Source: JAAYXS01 sp964550375 (GTDB lineage Bacteria > Planctomycetota > Phycisphaerae > UBA1845 > Fen-1342). From it: DNA of 64,000 nucleotides. Shown here piece by piece: positions 46,187-55,865 of this stretch; positions within the stretch are counted from its first letter, which is position 1; the number at the start of each line of letters is the position of its first letter. Below the pieces are notes generated by a model. The model was not told the origin of the DNA and did not search any database. It saw only the letters and a program-made list of their open reading frames with translations. Where the stretch lies: positions 30,036 through 94,035 of the forward strand of contig CAZJYX010000015.1 in the NCBI GenBank assembly GCA_964550375.1. The letters are read 5' to 3'. The translations under genes and the position numbers were made by a program.

Positions 46187-48943
46187 ATGAAACACATCGG
46201 AATCTGCGCACTTGTTATCGGGCTACTAATCGGGCTGCCGGCTTTCGCCGCCGACCAGCCCAGCGCCGCACCGGCCGGCAGTACCGGGAGCATCGCTACG
46301 GCAATGACGAACACCGGCGAGCAACTGCCGGTCATCTTCGACGGCCACCGGCTGCGCGGCCAACCCTGCGCCAAACCTTCAGCGGAAGAGGTCACGCGGC
46401 TCCGCCAGGAGGCCGTCGAGTCGGGCAGCTCTCAGGCCCAATCTGCCGCCAGCGCTGCACAGCCCCAGATGACCAACCACGGCGAACTCGCGACGCCTCA
46501 CTACACCGGCCACACCCTGACCGTCGACCGTGGCGCCGGCGGCGTGCTCTACGCGCCCGCTCATAATGACACGCCGGCCTTTCGCGCCGCCCTCAGCGCC
46601 CTGCTCGGCGTGCCCGTCGACTACTACGACGCGCGCGTCGGCACCCCCAGCCTGGCGCTGCTGTGCACCTATGACGCCGTCTTCACCTGGCCAAACCTCG
46701 GCTACGCTGACGCAGCCGCCTTCGGCGACCGCCTGGCCGACTATGTTGACGTCGGCTGCGGCACCGTCATCCTCGGCCAGTGGTGCCTGCCCACTCAGAC
46801 ATTCTGGCTGGAAGGCCGCATCATGCAGCCGGGCTATTGCCCCGTCGATGCCGAAGACGACACGCGCGAGTCGCGCAGCTACGCCGGCGACGGCGTCGAA
46901 TGCGTCCACAACGGCCCACCCTACGTCGGCGCCTACCAGACCCAGTACCGCGACGACTGCACATTGCGCACCGGCAATCTCACCGACGGCACGTACGAAG
47001 ACGGCTTCCTCTCCGTGGCCTGGCGACCCGATCGTCGCGTCTATTACAGCGCCGGCAACACTGGCACAACTCTCGGCACCGGCGAGTGGGCCGACCTGAC
47101 CGCCAACATGATCCAGTGCCCCCTCTCCGGCGGCATCCTCTACGCCCCGAGCAACGCGGACAACCCCAGCTTCCGCATCGCCGTCGCCCAGTGCACCGGC
47201 AAGCCCTGCGACTACTTCGACGCCCGCGTCGAGACACCGTCGCTTGGCCTGCTGATGCAGTACGACTGTGTCTTCGTCTGGATCAACTACGCCTGCGACG
47301 ACGCGGAAGCCTTCGGCGACGTGCTGGCGGACTACGTCGACAGCGGCGGCAAGGTCATCCTCGGACAGTTCACCTATCCCTCGGACCAGGGCAACAGCCT
47401 GAGCGGTCGGATCATCACACCGGCTTACTGCCCCGTAACCACCCTCACCGGCTACAAGTCGGGCGACTACGCCGGCGACGGCACTGACTGCGTACACAAC
47501 CAAGTTAGCGCCTACGGCACATCCTACCTTGACCACTGCGTCCTGAACCCGGGCGCACTCAGCGACGGCACGCTTTCAGACGGCTCCAGCAGCTACATCT
47601 CCGTGGCCTGGCGACCAGACCGCGCCGTCTACTACTCCGCCGGCAACACCGGCAGCACCTACGGCTCCGGCGACTGGCCCTTGCTGATCTGCAATATGTG
47701 CGCCTGCTACGACGTCTGCGGCGATCCGGGCGCCGGAAGCTGCTGCACGGCCAACATGACGCCCGGCTGCGACGATGCCGTCTGCTGCGCATCAGTCTGC
47801 GAGTACGACTCCTACTGCTGCAATTACTACTGGGACAGCATCTGCGCACAGCACGCCGCCCAGGACCTGAACTGCCTCGACTGTGTTTGTGCTAGCGAGA
47901 CCACCGCCCCGGTAGCTCAGTTCACCTACCCGCCGGAGCTCGGCGCCGGCTGCGCCTGCGGACTCGTGGAAGTCAAAGGCACGGCCAACGACCCCGACGG
48001 CACCTTCTCGCATTACAGGCTGGCCTACCGCCGCATCGGCACGCCCACGTGGACCGTCATCACGGACAGCGACATCCCCGTCATCGACGGCCCGCTGGGC
48101 GAATGGGACACGACCGCCCTGACCCAGGGCTACTACATGCTGCGGCTGGTGGCGTACAACATCTGCAGCCTGGCGGCCGTAGTCGAGCGCCCCGTCTTCG
48201 TCGACCAGGGCTATGACACGGTCGAGATCGACTATCCGCCGACCGACCACGTCATCGCCGGCAACGTCTGCATCGACGGCACCGTCTTCGAAAGCTGGTG
48301 CGGCTCCACCTACAGCGTGAGCTACCGCGCCAGCGGAGCACCTCTGTGGCTGCCCGTGGACCCCGCCTACCCAACGTACGCCGGCACCGCCGTCAATGAG
48401 CCCTTCGCCTGGTGGGACACGACCATGGTCGCGGACGGCCAGTACGGACTGCGCGTCCGCGCCTGGAATGACTGCGGCGTACTTAAGACGACCTCGATCA
48501 GCGTCATCATCGACAACACCTGGCCAACCGCCGAGATCGACAGCCCCGCCGACTGCCAATTCGTCGAAGGCCTCGTGCCCATCATCGGCACCGCCTACGA
48601 CGAGAACCTGCACCGCTGGGTGCTGCAATACACCGGCGGCGGCAGCCCCGACTGGCAGATGATCGCACAGGGCAGCGCCGCGGTTGTTGACGACGTGCTG
48701 GCCGTCTGGGATACGACCGGGCTGCCAACCTGCGCCTACACGCTCCGGCTGCGCGTCTATGACCAGGCGGAGATCGGTTGCAGCAGCGGCGACAGACACT
48801 ACACGGACTACATGACCTCCGTCTTCGTCAACCTCGATTGCCGCCTGCCGGGCGACATGAACTGCGACGGACTGGTCAACGTCTTCGACATCGACCCGTT
48901 CGTCCTCTGCCTGACAACCGGCGATTGCGACTGCCCGGACTAA
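46187..48943 (+). CDS. Secreted protein with tandem-duplicated domain, Cys-rich module and dockerin-like C-terminus
   Basis: 918 residues. Signal peptide (HIGICALVIGLLIGLPAFAADQ). Residues ~115-310 and ~313-508 are two copies of one ~195-residue domain; compare GGVLYAPAHNDTPAFR with GGILYAPSNADNPSFR, the repeated FGDxLADYVD, and VAWRPDRRVYYSAGNTGTT with VAWRPDRAVYYSAGNTGST. A cysteine-rich module follows (~510-570: GAGSCCTANMTPGCDDAVCCASVC, CCNYYWDSICAQHAAQDLNC), then Ig-like repeats (~575-880) and a single dockerin-like unit (GDMNCDGLVNVFDIDPFV) at the end. No catalytic motif is recognised. Perhaps a surface adhesin or enzyme of unknown type. Confidence 0.8.
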   Translation: MKHIGICALVIGLLIGLPAFAADQPSAAPAGSTGSIATAMTNTGEQLPVIFDGHRLRGQPCAKPSAEEVTRLRQEAVESGSSQAQSAASAAQPQMTNHGELATPHYTGHTLTVDRGAGGVLYAPAHNDTPAFRAALSALLGVPVDYYDARVGTPSLALLCTYDAVFTWPNLGYADAAAFGDRLADYVDVGCGTVILGQWCLPTQTFWLEGRIMQPGYCPVDAEDDTRESRSYAGDGVECVHNGPPYVGAYQTQYRDDCTLRTGNLTDGTYEDGFLSVAWRPDRRVYYSAGNTGTTLGTGEWADLTANMIQCPLSGGILYAPSNADNPSFRIAVAQCTGKPCDYFDARVETPSLGLLMQYDCVFVWINYACDDAEAFGDVLADYVDSGGKVILGQFTYPSDQGNSLSGRIITPAYCPVTTLTGYKSGDYAGDGTDCVHNQVSAYGTSYLDHCVLNPGALSDGTLSDGSSSYISVAWRPDRAVYYSAGNTGSTYGSGDWPLLICNMCACYDVCGDPGAGSCCTANMTPGCDDAVCCASVCEYDSYCCNYYWDSICAQHAAQDLNCLDCVCASETTAPVAQFTYPPELGAGCACGLVEVKGTANDPDGTFSHYRLAYRRIGTPTWTVITDSDIPVIDGPLGEWDTTALTQGYYMLRLVAYNICSLAAVVERPVFVDQGYDTVEIDYPPTDHVIAGNVCIDGTVFESWCGSTYSVSYRASGAPLWLPVDPAYPTYAGTAVNEPFAWWDTTMVADGQYGLRVRAWNDCGVLKTTSISVIIDNTWPTAEIDSPADCQFVEGLVPIIGTAYDENLHRWVLQYTGGGSPDWQMIAQGSAAVVDDVLAVWDTTGLPTCAYTLRLRVYDQAEIGCSSGDRHYTDYMTSVFVNLDCRLPGDMNCDGLVNVFDIDPFVLCLTTGDCDCPD

Positions 48944-48996
48944 CGGCCGTCCCCGCATTGCCCGACCCTTCCGAATGGTCTGGGAGGGGTGACAAC

Positions 48997-49034
48997 GAAC
49001 GGCGTGGTGCGGCAGCCGCCACGCCACGCCGTTC
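48997..49034. terminator. Bidirectional terminator between convergent genes
   Basis: GAACGGCGTGG (48997-49007) pairs perfectly with CCACGCCGTTC (49024-49034), with a smaller GGC/GCC pairing inside. It separates the rightward dockerin gene from leftward serS. Confidence 0.6.
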
Positions 49035-49066
49035 AACCTTCGTCGATCGCTTCAAAGGGCGCCCGA

Positions 49067-50386
49067 TTACAGCGCCCCAATGCGCTCCTGCCCGCCCAGG
49101 TACGGCCGCAGCCGCGCCGGAATCGTCACGCTCCCATCCGCGTTCTGATTCAACTCCAGCAGCGGAATGAGAATCCGCGGCGAGGCCACCACCGTGTTGT
49201 TCAGCGTGTGGCAGAACTCCGGCTTGCCGCTCCGCTCATCCCGGTAGCGCAGGTTCAGCCGGCGCGCCTGGAAGTCATGAAAACGGCTGGCCGAGTGCGT
49301 CTCGCTGAAACACTCCCGGCTCGGCATCCACGTCTCCAGGTCGAACATCCGCACCTTGCCCTGCCCCATGTCGCCGGTGCACACCTCGACCACCCGGTAC
49401 GGCAGCTCCAGCGCCTGCAGCACCGCCTCCGAGTTCGCGATGATCACGTCATGCCAGTAGGCCGACTCCTGCGCATCCGCCCGGCACACCACCACCTGCT
49501 CGATCTTGTCGAAGTAGTGGATCCGGTACAACCCGCGCGTATCCTTCCCCCCCGCCCCAGCCTCCCGCCGAAAGCAGGTCGTCCGCGCGAAGTACAGCTT
49601 CGGCAGCTCAACCGCATCCAGAATCTCGTCGCTGTGCAGCCCCGTCACCGGCACCTCCGCCGTGCCCACCAGGCTCTGCTCGTCACGCTCGCACAGGTAC
49701 ACCTCGTCCCGATGCAGCGGGAAGAACCCCGTGCCGTACATCAGCCGATCGCTCACCAGCGGCGGAACCGTCAGCGGCACAAAGCCGACCTCCTGCCCCG
49801 CCGTGCCCGGCCGGCCGAAACGCCGCCCCAGCATGATGTCCCACGCCAGGTGCAGCACCGCCTCGTGCAGCCGCGCCCCCTCCCCCACCAGCACGTAGTT
49901 GCGCGACCCGGCGATCCGCACCCCGCGCTCCACGTCCACCAGCCCCAGCGCCTCCCCTAACTCCATATGATCCTTGAACTTAAATCCGAAATCCGCCAGC
50001 CGCTTCGGCTCCCCAACGCGCCGCACCTCGACGTTACCACTCTCATCGAGTCCCACCGGTGCCGCCGGATCGGGAATCTGCGGCACCAGCAGCATCAGCT
50101 CCTGCAATTCGGCGTCAACCCCGCCGCGCTCCTCGTCGATCTCCTTCAGCCGCGCCTTGAGCTTGCCCATGGCCTTGCTCAACTCGGCTTTCTCCGCCGC
50201 CGGCGCCTGGGCAATCCGCTCGCCCGTCGTCTTCTGCTCGTGGCGCAGCTCATTAAATTCGGTCTCCAGCGCCCGCCGCCGCGCATCGACCGCCAGCAGA
50301 TGATCTATGTCAACGGTCATGTTCTTGTTCCGGACCGCCTGCTTGACCAGCTCCGGGTTATCGCGAATCACCTTGATGTCAATCAT
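49067..50386 (-). CDS. serS: Seryl-tRNA synthetase
   Basis: 439 residues, standard length. The N-terminal coiled coil (residues ~1-110, MIDIKVIRDNPELVKQAVRNK, then LKARLKEIDEERGGVDAEL) clasps tRNA-Ser's long variable arm. The catalytic core has TAEVPVTGLHSDEIL, class II motif 2 TTCFRREAGAGGKDTRGLYRIHYFDKIE, and motif 3 around NTVVASPRILIPLLELNQ, ending TIPARLRPYLGG. It charges tRNA-Ser; the tRNA-Ser(CGA) gene at 62324 is a substrate. It is also needed to charge tRNA-Sec, which is relevant because selB is nearby. Confidence 0.97.
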   Translation of the reverse strand: MIDIKVIRDNPELVKQAVRNKNMTVDIDHLLAVDARRRALETEFNELRHEQKTTGERIAQAPAAEKAELSKAMGKLKARLKEIDEERGGVDAELQELMLLVPQIPDPAAPVGLDESGNVEVRRVGEPKRLADFGFKFKDHMELGEALGLVDVERGVRIAGSRNYVLVGEGARLHEAVLHLAWDIMLGRRFGRPGTAGQEVGFVPLTVPPLVSDRLMYGTGFFPLHRDEVYLCERDEQSLVGTAEVPVTGLHSDEILDAVELPKLYFARTTCFRREAGAGGKDTRGLYRIHYFDKIEQVVVCRADAQESAYWHDVIIANSEAVLQALELPYRVVEVCTGDMGQGKVRMFDLETWMPSRECFSETHSASRFHDFQARRLNLRYRDERSGKPEFCHTLNNTVVASPRILIPLLELNQNADGSVTIPARLRPYLGGQERIGAL

Positions 50387-50432
50387 GCATCCATCCAGAC
50401 GTAACCAGCGGCCTCCCCGTTAACCAGGCGGC

Positions 50433-50438
50433 ATTATA
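50433..50438 (-). promoter_or_regulatory. Perfect -10 element before serS
   Basis: TATAAT read on the minus strand, about 47 bases before the serS start. The expected -35 position holds no good match, so this is only a partial promoter call. Confidence 0.35.
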
Positions 50439-50451
50439 GGCTCGGCATCAC

Positions 50452-52464
50452 TCATGGCGAGCCCGACGCCGGCTGCGTCGCCGCCGCGCCCGGCCAAGCC
50501 CACGGATTCAACACCCCGCCCGCCAACCACGCCCCGATGCTCTCCGCACTATCCAGGCCGATCAGGTGCTCGAGCGGCCCCCGCGGCGCCGCCCCGGCCC
50601 GCCAATTCCCCAACGCGTCCGCCTCGTCCCCGTCAAACGCCGCCCAGCTCTCGCCCACCGCCGCCCGCACCGCCGCCACGTCAACGTCTCCCACCACCAC
50701 GATACGCACCCCCCGCGCCACCTGCCCCGCCTCCGCCAGCGTCGTGAGCAACACGCCCTGCAACTCGACCATCTGCGGCGCCCACTCGCCGACGCCTTTT
50801 GATGCCAGACCGCCAATGCTCCCCGGCGCATCGCCCTCCCCACCACACGCCGCCAGGTCCAGCCCACGATACGAAAGGTAATCCTCCAACGTTGCCCGCG
50901 GCCACTCCCCGCCGCCCTCTTCGGCCAACCGCCGCAAAGCCTCCTCCGGCGCTCCACCCCGCCAACCAACCAGCGTCCGCACGCTGGCCAACGACAGCCC
51001 GGGGATCGGACACATGATCAACTCGACCCCCGACTGCGGCCGCTCCTGAACAACCTGCCCCGCCGCCCGAGAATCGCCCAGCTCACCAACGCCCAATCCC
51101 GCGACTGCCGCCGGCCCGCTCGTCGCCGTCGACCCGCCCGCTTCCACATCATCTGCAGGCGTCAGCAGCACCATCCGCCCCTGCCGCAACAGTGCGGCAG
51201 CCGCTTGCAGGTCAGCCACCCCAACGCTGGCAAGCTCGCCCCGTTCGTACTGAAGCAAACGCGCATCCCCCCCTACCACTTCTTTCCGGCCCCAGCCCAG
51301 GGCGCGCGCCCCGAACCGCTCGTACCGGTCCAGCCACGCCCGCTCCGCCAGCGCCCGGGCACGATTAAGCGCCAGCGGCGTCGGCACCCCCCGCGCCACT
51401 TCCTCCAATGCCGCCACGACCGCCTGCTCAACCGCCTTGGCATCATCCTCGCGCAGCTTCACCGCCGCCCCACTCTCCGCATCCGCCGCCCGGATCTCCA
51501 GCGCGGCCACCCCCGCCCCCCGCCACACCCCGCGCCAGAGCGGCCGCACCGTCAGCCCCATACCCGCCAGCCGCCCGGACAGCACGCCGTCAACCCGGTT
51601 GCCGAGGCGCTGCATGAGAACGTCGATGGCCCGGTTCTCAAACCGCCGCACCCCCGGCGTCGCCCACGCGACGACCAGCGTCCCCGGCTCCGACCCCGGC
51701 TCAATCACCCGCCCCGTCAGCGCCGCGTCCGTCACCCAGGGTCGCTCCGGCGGCTGAGCCCACGGCAACTCCCCCGCCGGCCCACGCGCCAACTCCAGAA
51801 CCTCCTCCGCCTCCACGTCACCCACAATCATCAACACCGCATTCGCCGGCACGAACCAGCGCTCAACAAACCGCTGCAACTCCGCCGGCGTCATGCTCGC
51901 GAGCGCCGCCGCGTCGAACTGCCCCACGCGTCCATACGTCTCCTCCCCGAACAGGGCCCGCAGCAGCCGCCGTTCTACCGGCCGACCCCAGCCACGCGAA
52001 CACTGCACCAGCCCGGACGCTCCATCGGCGCGCTTCGCCGCCACCAAGGCCGCCGCCACGTTCGCATCCGTCAACACCAATGGCCGCAGATGCTCCAACT
52101 GCTCGGCAATCAGCAGACCCACGGTCTTGGGCAGCCCTATCGCGGCAAAGTAGCACGCCCCGGGCAATGCCCCCGTCACCCGCTGTGCCCCATACGCCGC
52201 CTCCCCGTGCAGTTTGATGACGCGCTGCTCCAGCACCTCCCGCACCAGCTCACACAGCCCGGCCTGACCCGCCGGGTCGTCCGCCGCGCCCACGCCATAC
52301 CACGTTTGCACGCTCACCAGCGGCAACGTGCGGTCCGCAACAACCACAACCCGCAAGCCGTTATCGAGTTGCTCAACGCGCACCACCGGCTCGGCCGCCA
52401 ACACCGGCCACGCCAGGAGCAGCGCCGTACTCGCCGACCACCGCTGCCACGCGCACCCGCGCAT
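50452..52464 (-). CDS. Catalytically degenerate M16 (insulinase-like) peptidase homologue
   Basis: 670 residues from the ATG at 52464 (AGGTGG upstream); a GTG start at 52506 is possible. Signal peptide (ALLLAWPVLA). The N-terminal M16 domain opens VVRVEQLDNGLRVVVVADRTLPLVSVQTWYGVGAADDP, and AGLCELVREVLEQ occupies the position where active enzymes have HxxEH. No HxxEH occurs elsewhere in the protein. The second M16 lobe pattern (LQRFVERWFVPANAVLMIVGDV) is present. It therefore looks like a noncatalytic subunit, as in heterodimeric M16B pairs, but no active partner is encoded adjacent. Confidence 0.8.
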   Translation of the reverse strand: MRGCAWQRWSASTALLLAWPVLAAEPVVRVEQLDNGLRVVVVADRTLPLVSVQTWYGVGAADDPAGQAGLCELVREVLEQRVIKLHGEAAYGAQRVTGALPGACYFAAIGLPKTVGLLIAEQLEHLRPLVLTDANVAAALVAAKRADGASGLVQCSRGWGRPVERRLLRALFGEETYGRVGQFDAAALASMTPAELQRFVERWFVPANAVLMIVGDVEAEEVLELARGPAGELPWAQPPERPWVTDAALTGRVIEPGSEPGTLVVAWATPGVRRFENRAIDVLMQRLGNRVDGVLSGRLAGMGLTVRPLWRGVWRGAGVAALEIRAADAESGAAVKLREDDAKAVEQAVVAALEEVARGVPTPLALNRARALAERAWLDRYERFGARALGWGRKEVVGGDARLLQYERGELASVGVADLQAAAALLRQGRMVLLTPADDVEAGGSTATSGPAAVAGLGVGELGDSRAAGQVVQERPQSGVELIMCPIPGLSLASVRTLVGWRGGAPEEALRRLAEEGGGEWPRATLEDYLSYRGLDLAACGGEGDAPGSIGGLASKGVGEWAPQMVELQGVLLTTLAEAGQVARGVRIVVVGDVDVAAVRAAVGESWAAFDGDEADALGNWRAGAAPRGPLEHLIGLDSAESIGAWLAGGVLNPWAWPGAAATQPASGSP

Positions 52465-52707
52465 CCGCAAACCACCTGTAATCCGCAATCCTCTCCGGCC
52501 CAACACGCATTCACTCCCGCACCCAGCCGCACTTCACGACACCGCCGGCCCGAAAAACACTTGATCGCCCGTAAACATCCCCTATCGTACCAGTCAACAC
52601 GTAAGCCCGGCGAGCAGCGGCGTGGCAACTTCGGGCGCCGGCCCTATGCTGAGACTGCCGGCGGGCTCCTGGCCACGCGACCCTTTGGGCCTGTTCGGGG
52701 CAAGTAT

Positions 52708-54264
52708 ATGAAAGTCGCCCTCGTATCAACGCATACCCATCCCATCGCGCTCGGCATGCGCTACGTCTCCGCCTATCTCAAGGCCGCCGGCTGCGACGTC
52801 CAGGCCATCTTCATGTGCTCGCGGCGCGACACGACCAGCCCGGACTGGAGCGCCCCCGCCGTCGCCGCCCTCATCGAGGAGCTGCGCGACTGCGATCTCA
52901 TCGGCATGAGCCTGCTCACCAACACGTTTCGCCGCGCCTCCACGCTCGTGGAACGCATCCGTTCAGCCGGCATCTCCACGCCCATCATCTGGGGCGGCAC
53001 CCACCCCACCGTCGCCCCGGACGAGTCCCTCACCGTCGCCGACATCATCTGCATCGGCGAGGGCGAACGCGCCCTGCTCGAACTCGTCCGCCGCATGGAA
53101 GCGGGCGCCGATCCAACCGACATCCCCGGCCTGGCCTTCCGCGCCGGCGGCCGGTTCGGCAACCAGCAGGAGATCCGCAACCCCATCGCGCCCCTCGAAC
53201 AGAACCTCGACGACTACCCCTTCCCGGATTGGGACCTCCCCTCGCAGTGGATCCCCGGGCGCGACGGCCTCGTCCGCCCCCGGCCGGATCTGCTGCGCGG
53301 CGCCCTGGACACCTTGCGCCTCGAGAGCAGCCGCGGCTGCCCCTATCACTGCACCTTCTGCAACAACGCCGCCTTGCAGCAGTTGCACCGCGGCCTGGGC
53401 CGCTGGACGCGCCTGCGCTCAATCGAGAACGTCATCGCCGAGGTCGAGCACGTGCGGCAGCGCTACCCCGGCATCCGCGTCGTGAACTTCGTGGACGACC
53501 TGTTCTTCGTCCGCCCCGAAGAGGAAATCGAGCGCTTCGCCGCCATGTGGAACGCCCGCGTCGGCCTGCCGCTCGAGCTGGACGCCTTCCCCAACACCGT
53601 CACCGAGCGCAAGGTGCGTGCCCTGTCCAAGGTCCCGCTGCAACTGATCAGCATGGGCATCGAGAGCGCCAGCCAGGACACGCTCGACAACATCTACGAT
53701 CGCCACACACCGCTCAAACGCATCGCCGACGCCATCGCCACCTTCAAGAAGTACAACATCCGGGCGGAATATCACTACATCGTCAGCAATCCCTACGAGC
53801 CGGACCGCAACGTCATTGAGACCATGCGCTTCATCGCCGACCACCATCGCGGACCGGCCGTCCTCAAGGTCTTCCCCCTCATGTTCTACCCCGGCACGCC
53901 GCTCTACGAACGCGCCCGCCGGGACGGCCTGATCTCCGCCCACAACGACGTGGCCTACGACTACATGGGCACCGGCGCCCTCCAATTCGCCAAGCACGAC
54001 TACCTCGCCGTCTGGCTGCGCTTCGTGCTGAACCTGCGCAACATCGGCCTGCCGAGCTGGCTGGCTCACCGCATCATCGACTTCGCCGTCAACCCCGCCA
54101 CGCGCGCCGTGCTCGACCGCAAGTGGTTCTGCCCGACCGTCTACGCCTGCTACCTCGTGGGTCGCAAGCTCTGGAAGAACTTCATCTACCAGCCGTTCAT
54201 AAAGCCGCTAAAGTACTTGCGCCGCCAACCACCGGCCGCCCGCCCGCTCGCGCAACCCGCCTGA
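52708..54264 (+). CDS. B12-binding domain radical SAM protein
   Basis: 518 residues from the ATG at 52708. Residues 1-~150 form a cobalamin-binding-like Rossmann domain (VALVSTHTHPIALGMRYVSAYLKAAG, DLIGMSLLTNTFRRAS, PIIWGGTHPTVAPDE, ICIGEGE) without the DxHxxG motif for base-off B12. The radical SAM core has SSRGCPYHCTFCNN at ~207-219, supplying the three 4Fe-4S cysteines, then DDLFFV, MGIESASQDTLD and YHYIVSNPYEPDRNVIETMRF. Many relatives are tailoring enzymes, methyltransferases or cyclases of lipids, hopanoids and natural products. The C-terminal region is unique-looking. Stand-alone gene, divergent from the M16 gene. Confidence 0.9.
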   Translation: MKVALVSTHTHPIALGMRYVSAYLKAAGCDVQAIFMCSRRDTTSPDWSAPAVAALIEELRDCDLIGMSLLTNTFRRASTLVERIRSAGISTPIIWGGTHPTVAPDESLTVADIICIGEGERALLELVRRMEAGADPTDIPGLAFRAGGRFGNQQEIRNPIAPLEQNLDDYPFPDWDLPSQWIPGRDGLVRPRPDLLRGALDTLRLESSRGCPYHCTFCNNAALQQLHRGLGRWTRLRSIENVIAEVEHVRQRYPGIRVVNFVDDLFFVRPEEEIERFAAMWNARVGLPLELDAFPNTVTERKVRALSKVPLQLISMGIESASQDTLDNIYDRHTPLKRIADAIATFKKYNIRAEYHYIVSNPYEPDRNVIETMRFIADHHRGPAVLKVFPLMFYPGTPLYERARRDGLISAHNDVAYDYMGTGALQFAKHDYLAVWLRFVLNLRNIGLPSWLAHRIIDFAVNPATRAVLDRKWFCPTVYACYLVGRKLWKNFIYQPFIKPLKYLRRQPPAARPLAQPA

Positions 54265-54285
54265 GTCGGCCACAGGGAATCGCGC

Positions 54286-54313
54286 TTCCGCTACAGCCGT
54301 ACGTGGCTATACT
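54286..54313 (+). promoter_or_regulatory. Possible promoter for the HAF-repeat dockerin gene
   Basis: TTCCGC (54286-54291), a 16-base spacer and TATACT (54308-54313), about 107 bases before the ATG. Confidence 0.35.
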
Positions 54314-54420
54314 GCACTTGGCTTGGCATCTGGTGGGCATTCACGGCTGCGCGTCCGTGTCCTCGTGCCGACCGGGGCGAGTGCCGCTGATGCCGGCATG
54401 TCTTACAGCGAGAGGATTAC

Positions 54421-55824
54421 ATGAGCGCCACAACCACCCGCAGCCTGATCGTACCGGCCGCATTACTGGTCCTTGTTTGCAGCCCGATTGCGTGGGCCCA
54501 GGCCCATCCACCCCGCTACATCGTGCAAGTTCTGGATTCTCTTGAAGGCGGCTACACGTTCGCGCACGCCCTGAATGATGTCGGGCAGTCTACCGGCTGT
54601 TCCGGCAGCTACATCGACAGCCGCCATGCCTTTCTGGCCCAGCCCGATGGAACGATCGTGAACATCGAGTCGCTGCCCTGCGACGAAAGCGCCGGCCTGA
54701 CGATCAACAACAGCGGCCAGGTTGCCGGCGTGCTACTGACTCATCCGCAAGCCGGCGCCAGCTTCACTCGCCCGTTCCGCTATACGCCCGGAGTCGGCAT
54801 GATCGAGCTGGGCGCGCCGGAATACCAGACTCACTACCTCTCCGTAGCCGTGAACATCGATGAGGCCGGCAACGTCATCGGTCACTGGACCATGCCCGCG
54901 CCACCGCCCTTCGAGCACCACGCCTACATGTACACGGATGCCGGGGGCTTCGTGGACGTCGGCGACTTCGGCTATCCCCGCACCCACCTCAGCGACTCCG
55001 ATTCCACGGAACAGGCCGTGGGCTACTCACACGTCGATGTCGGACACGCGCACGCCTGCCTCTGGTCGGGCGGGGCACTGCAAGACCTCGGCACGCTCGG
55101 CGGTAACAACAGCGAGGCGCTGGCCCTCAATCAATACGGCACGGTCGTAGGTTCCTCCGCCACCGGGGACGGCTCCTGGCGGGCCTTCCACCGCACGGTC
55201 TGGGGCGGCCTGCAACCCCTGCCCGAGCCACCGGACGCCGTGCACAGTTCGGCCGATTTCGTCACTGACACAGGCGTAATAGTCGGTAGCTGGACCTCTC
55301 CGGACTTCAACACACGTACGTTCTACTACACGAGTTCAACCGGCACGGTCGACGTCGACCCGTACCTGGGCGATCCCGCATACACCATGCCCCTGGCCGT
55401 CAACGATGCGGGCGAGATCATAATCCAGGTGGCGGGCTGCGACCCGACCGAGTTCCTGTACTACTTCTCACCAGACGCGGGCGGCCATACGCTGCGCTCA
55501 CTCCTCTCCGAGCACTTCCCCGGCCGATTCGCCGGCTGCGCCGGCCTGAACAACAGCGGCCAGATCCTCGTCAACTGTGACTTCGGTTCAGCATCCACGA
55601 CTTTCGCGGCCCTGTTGTCACCTGTGCAGGCCGGCGACATCAACTGTGACGGTGCCATCAACACCTTCGACATCGACCCGTTCGTGCTCGCGATGACGAA
55701 CCCCACTGCATACGCAACGGAGTACCCGCTCTGTGATTACTTGCTGGCCGACATCACGGGAGACGGCAACGTAACGGCATTCGATATCGACCCATTCGTG
55801 CAGCTCTTGACTGCCGCCGACTGA
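54421..55824 (+). CDS. HAF-repeat secreted protein with dockerin-like C-terminus
   Basis: 467 residues, AGAGGATTAC before the ATG. Signal peptide (IVPAALLVLVCSPIAWAQ). Several HAF-type repeats follow (RHAFLAQPDGTIVNIESLPC, GLTINNSGQVAGV, HAYMYTDAGGFVDVGDFG, HACLWSGGALQDLGTLGGNNSEALALNQYGTVVGSS), a beta-propeller-like extracellular module of unknown role named after its HAF motif. The end carries two dockerin-like units (GDINCDGAINTFDIDPFV, ADITGDGNVTAFDIDPFV). No catalytic residues seen. Monocistronic by appearance. Confidence 0.86.
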   Translation: MSATTTRSLIVPAALLVLVCSPIAWAQAHPPRYIVQVLDSLEGGYTFAHALNDVGQSTGCSGSYIDSRHAFLAQPDGTIVNIESLPCDESAGLTINNSGQVAGVLLTHPQAGASFTRPFRYTPGVGMIELGAPEYQTHYLSVAVNIDEAGNVIGHWTMPAPPPFEHHAYMYTDAGGFVDVGDFGYPRTHLSDSDSTEQAVGYSHVDVGHAHACLWSGGALQDLGTLGGNNSEALALNQYGTVVGSSATGDGSWRAFHRTVWGGLQPLPEPPDAVHSSADFVTDTGVIVGSWTSPDFNTRTFYYTSSTGTVDVDPYLGDPAYTMPLAVNDAGEIIIQVAGCDPTEFLYYFSPDAGGHTLRSLLSEHFPGRFAGCAGLNNSGQILVNCDFGSASTTFAALLSPVQAGDINCDGAINTFDIDPFVLAMTNPTAYATEYPLCDYLLADITGDGNVTAFDIDPFVQLLTAAD

Positions 55825-55865
55825 TCCACGGCCGGACCGGCCGTACGTGAGGACGACCATCGCAC

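Noticed and set aside
51205..52707. A 500-residue N-terminal extension of the radical SAM protein
   Set aside because: The extension is antisense to the M16 homologue and has shadow-frame composition; the B12-binding domain begins properly at the ATG at 52708.
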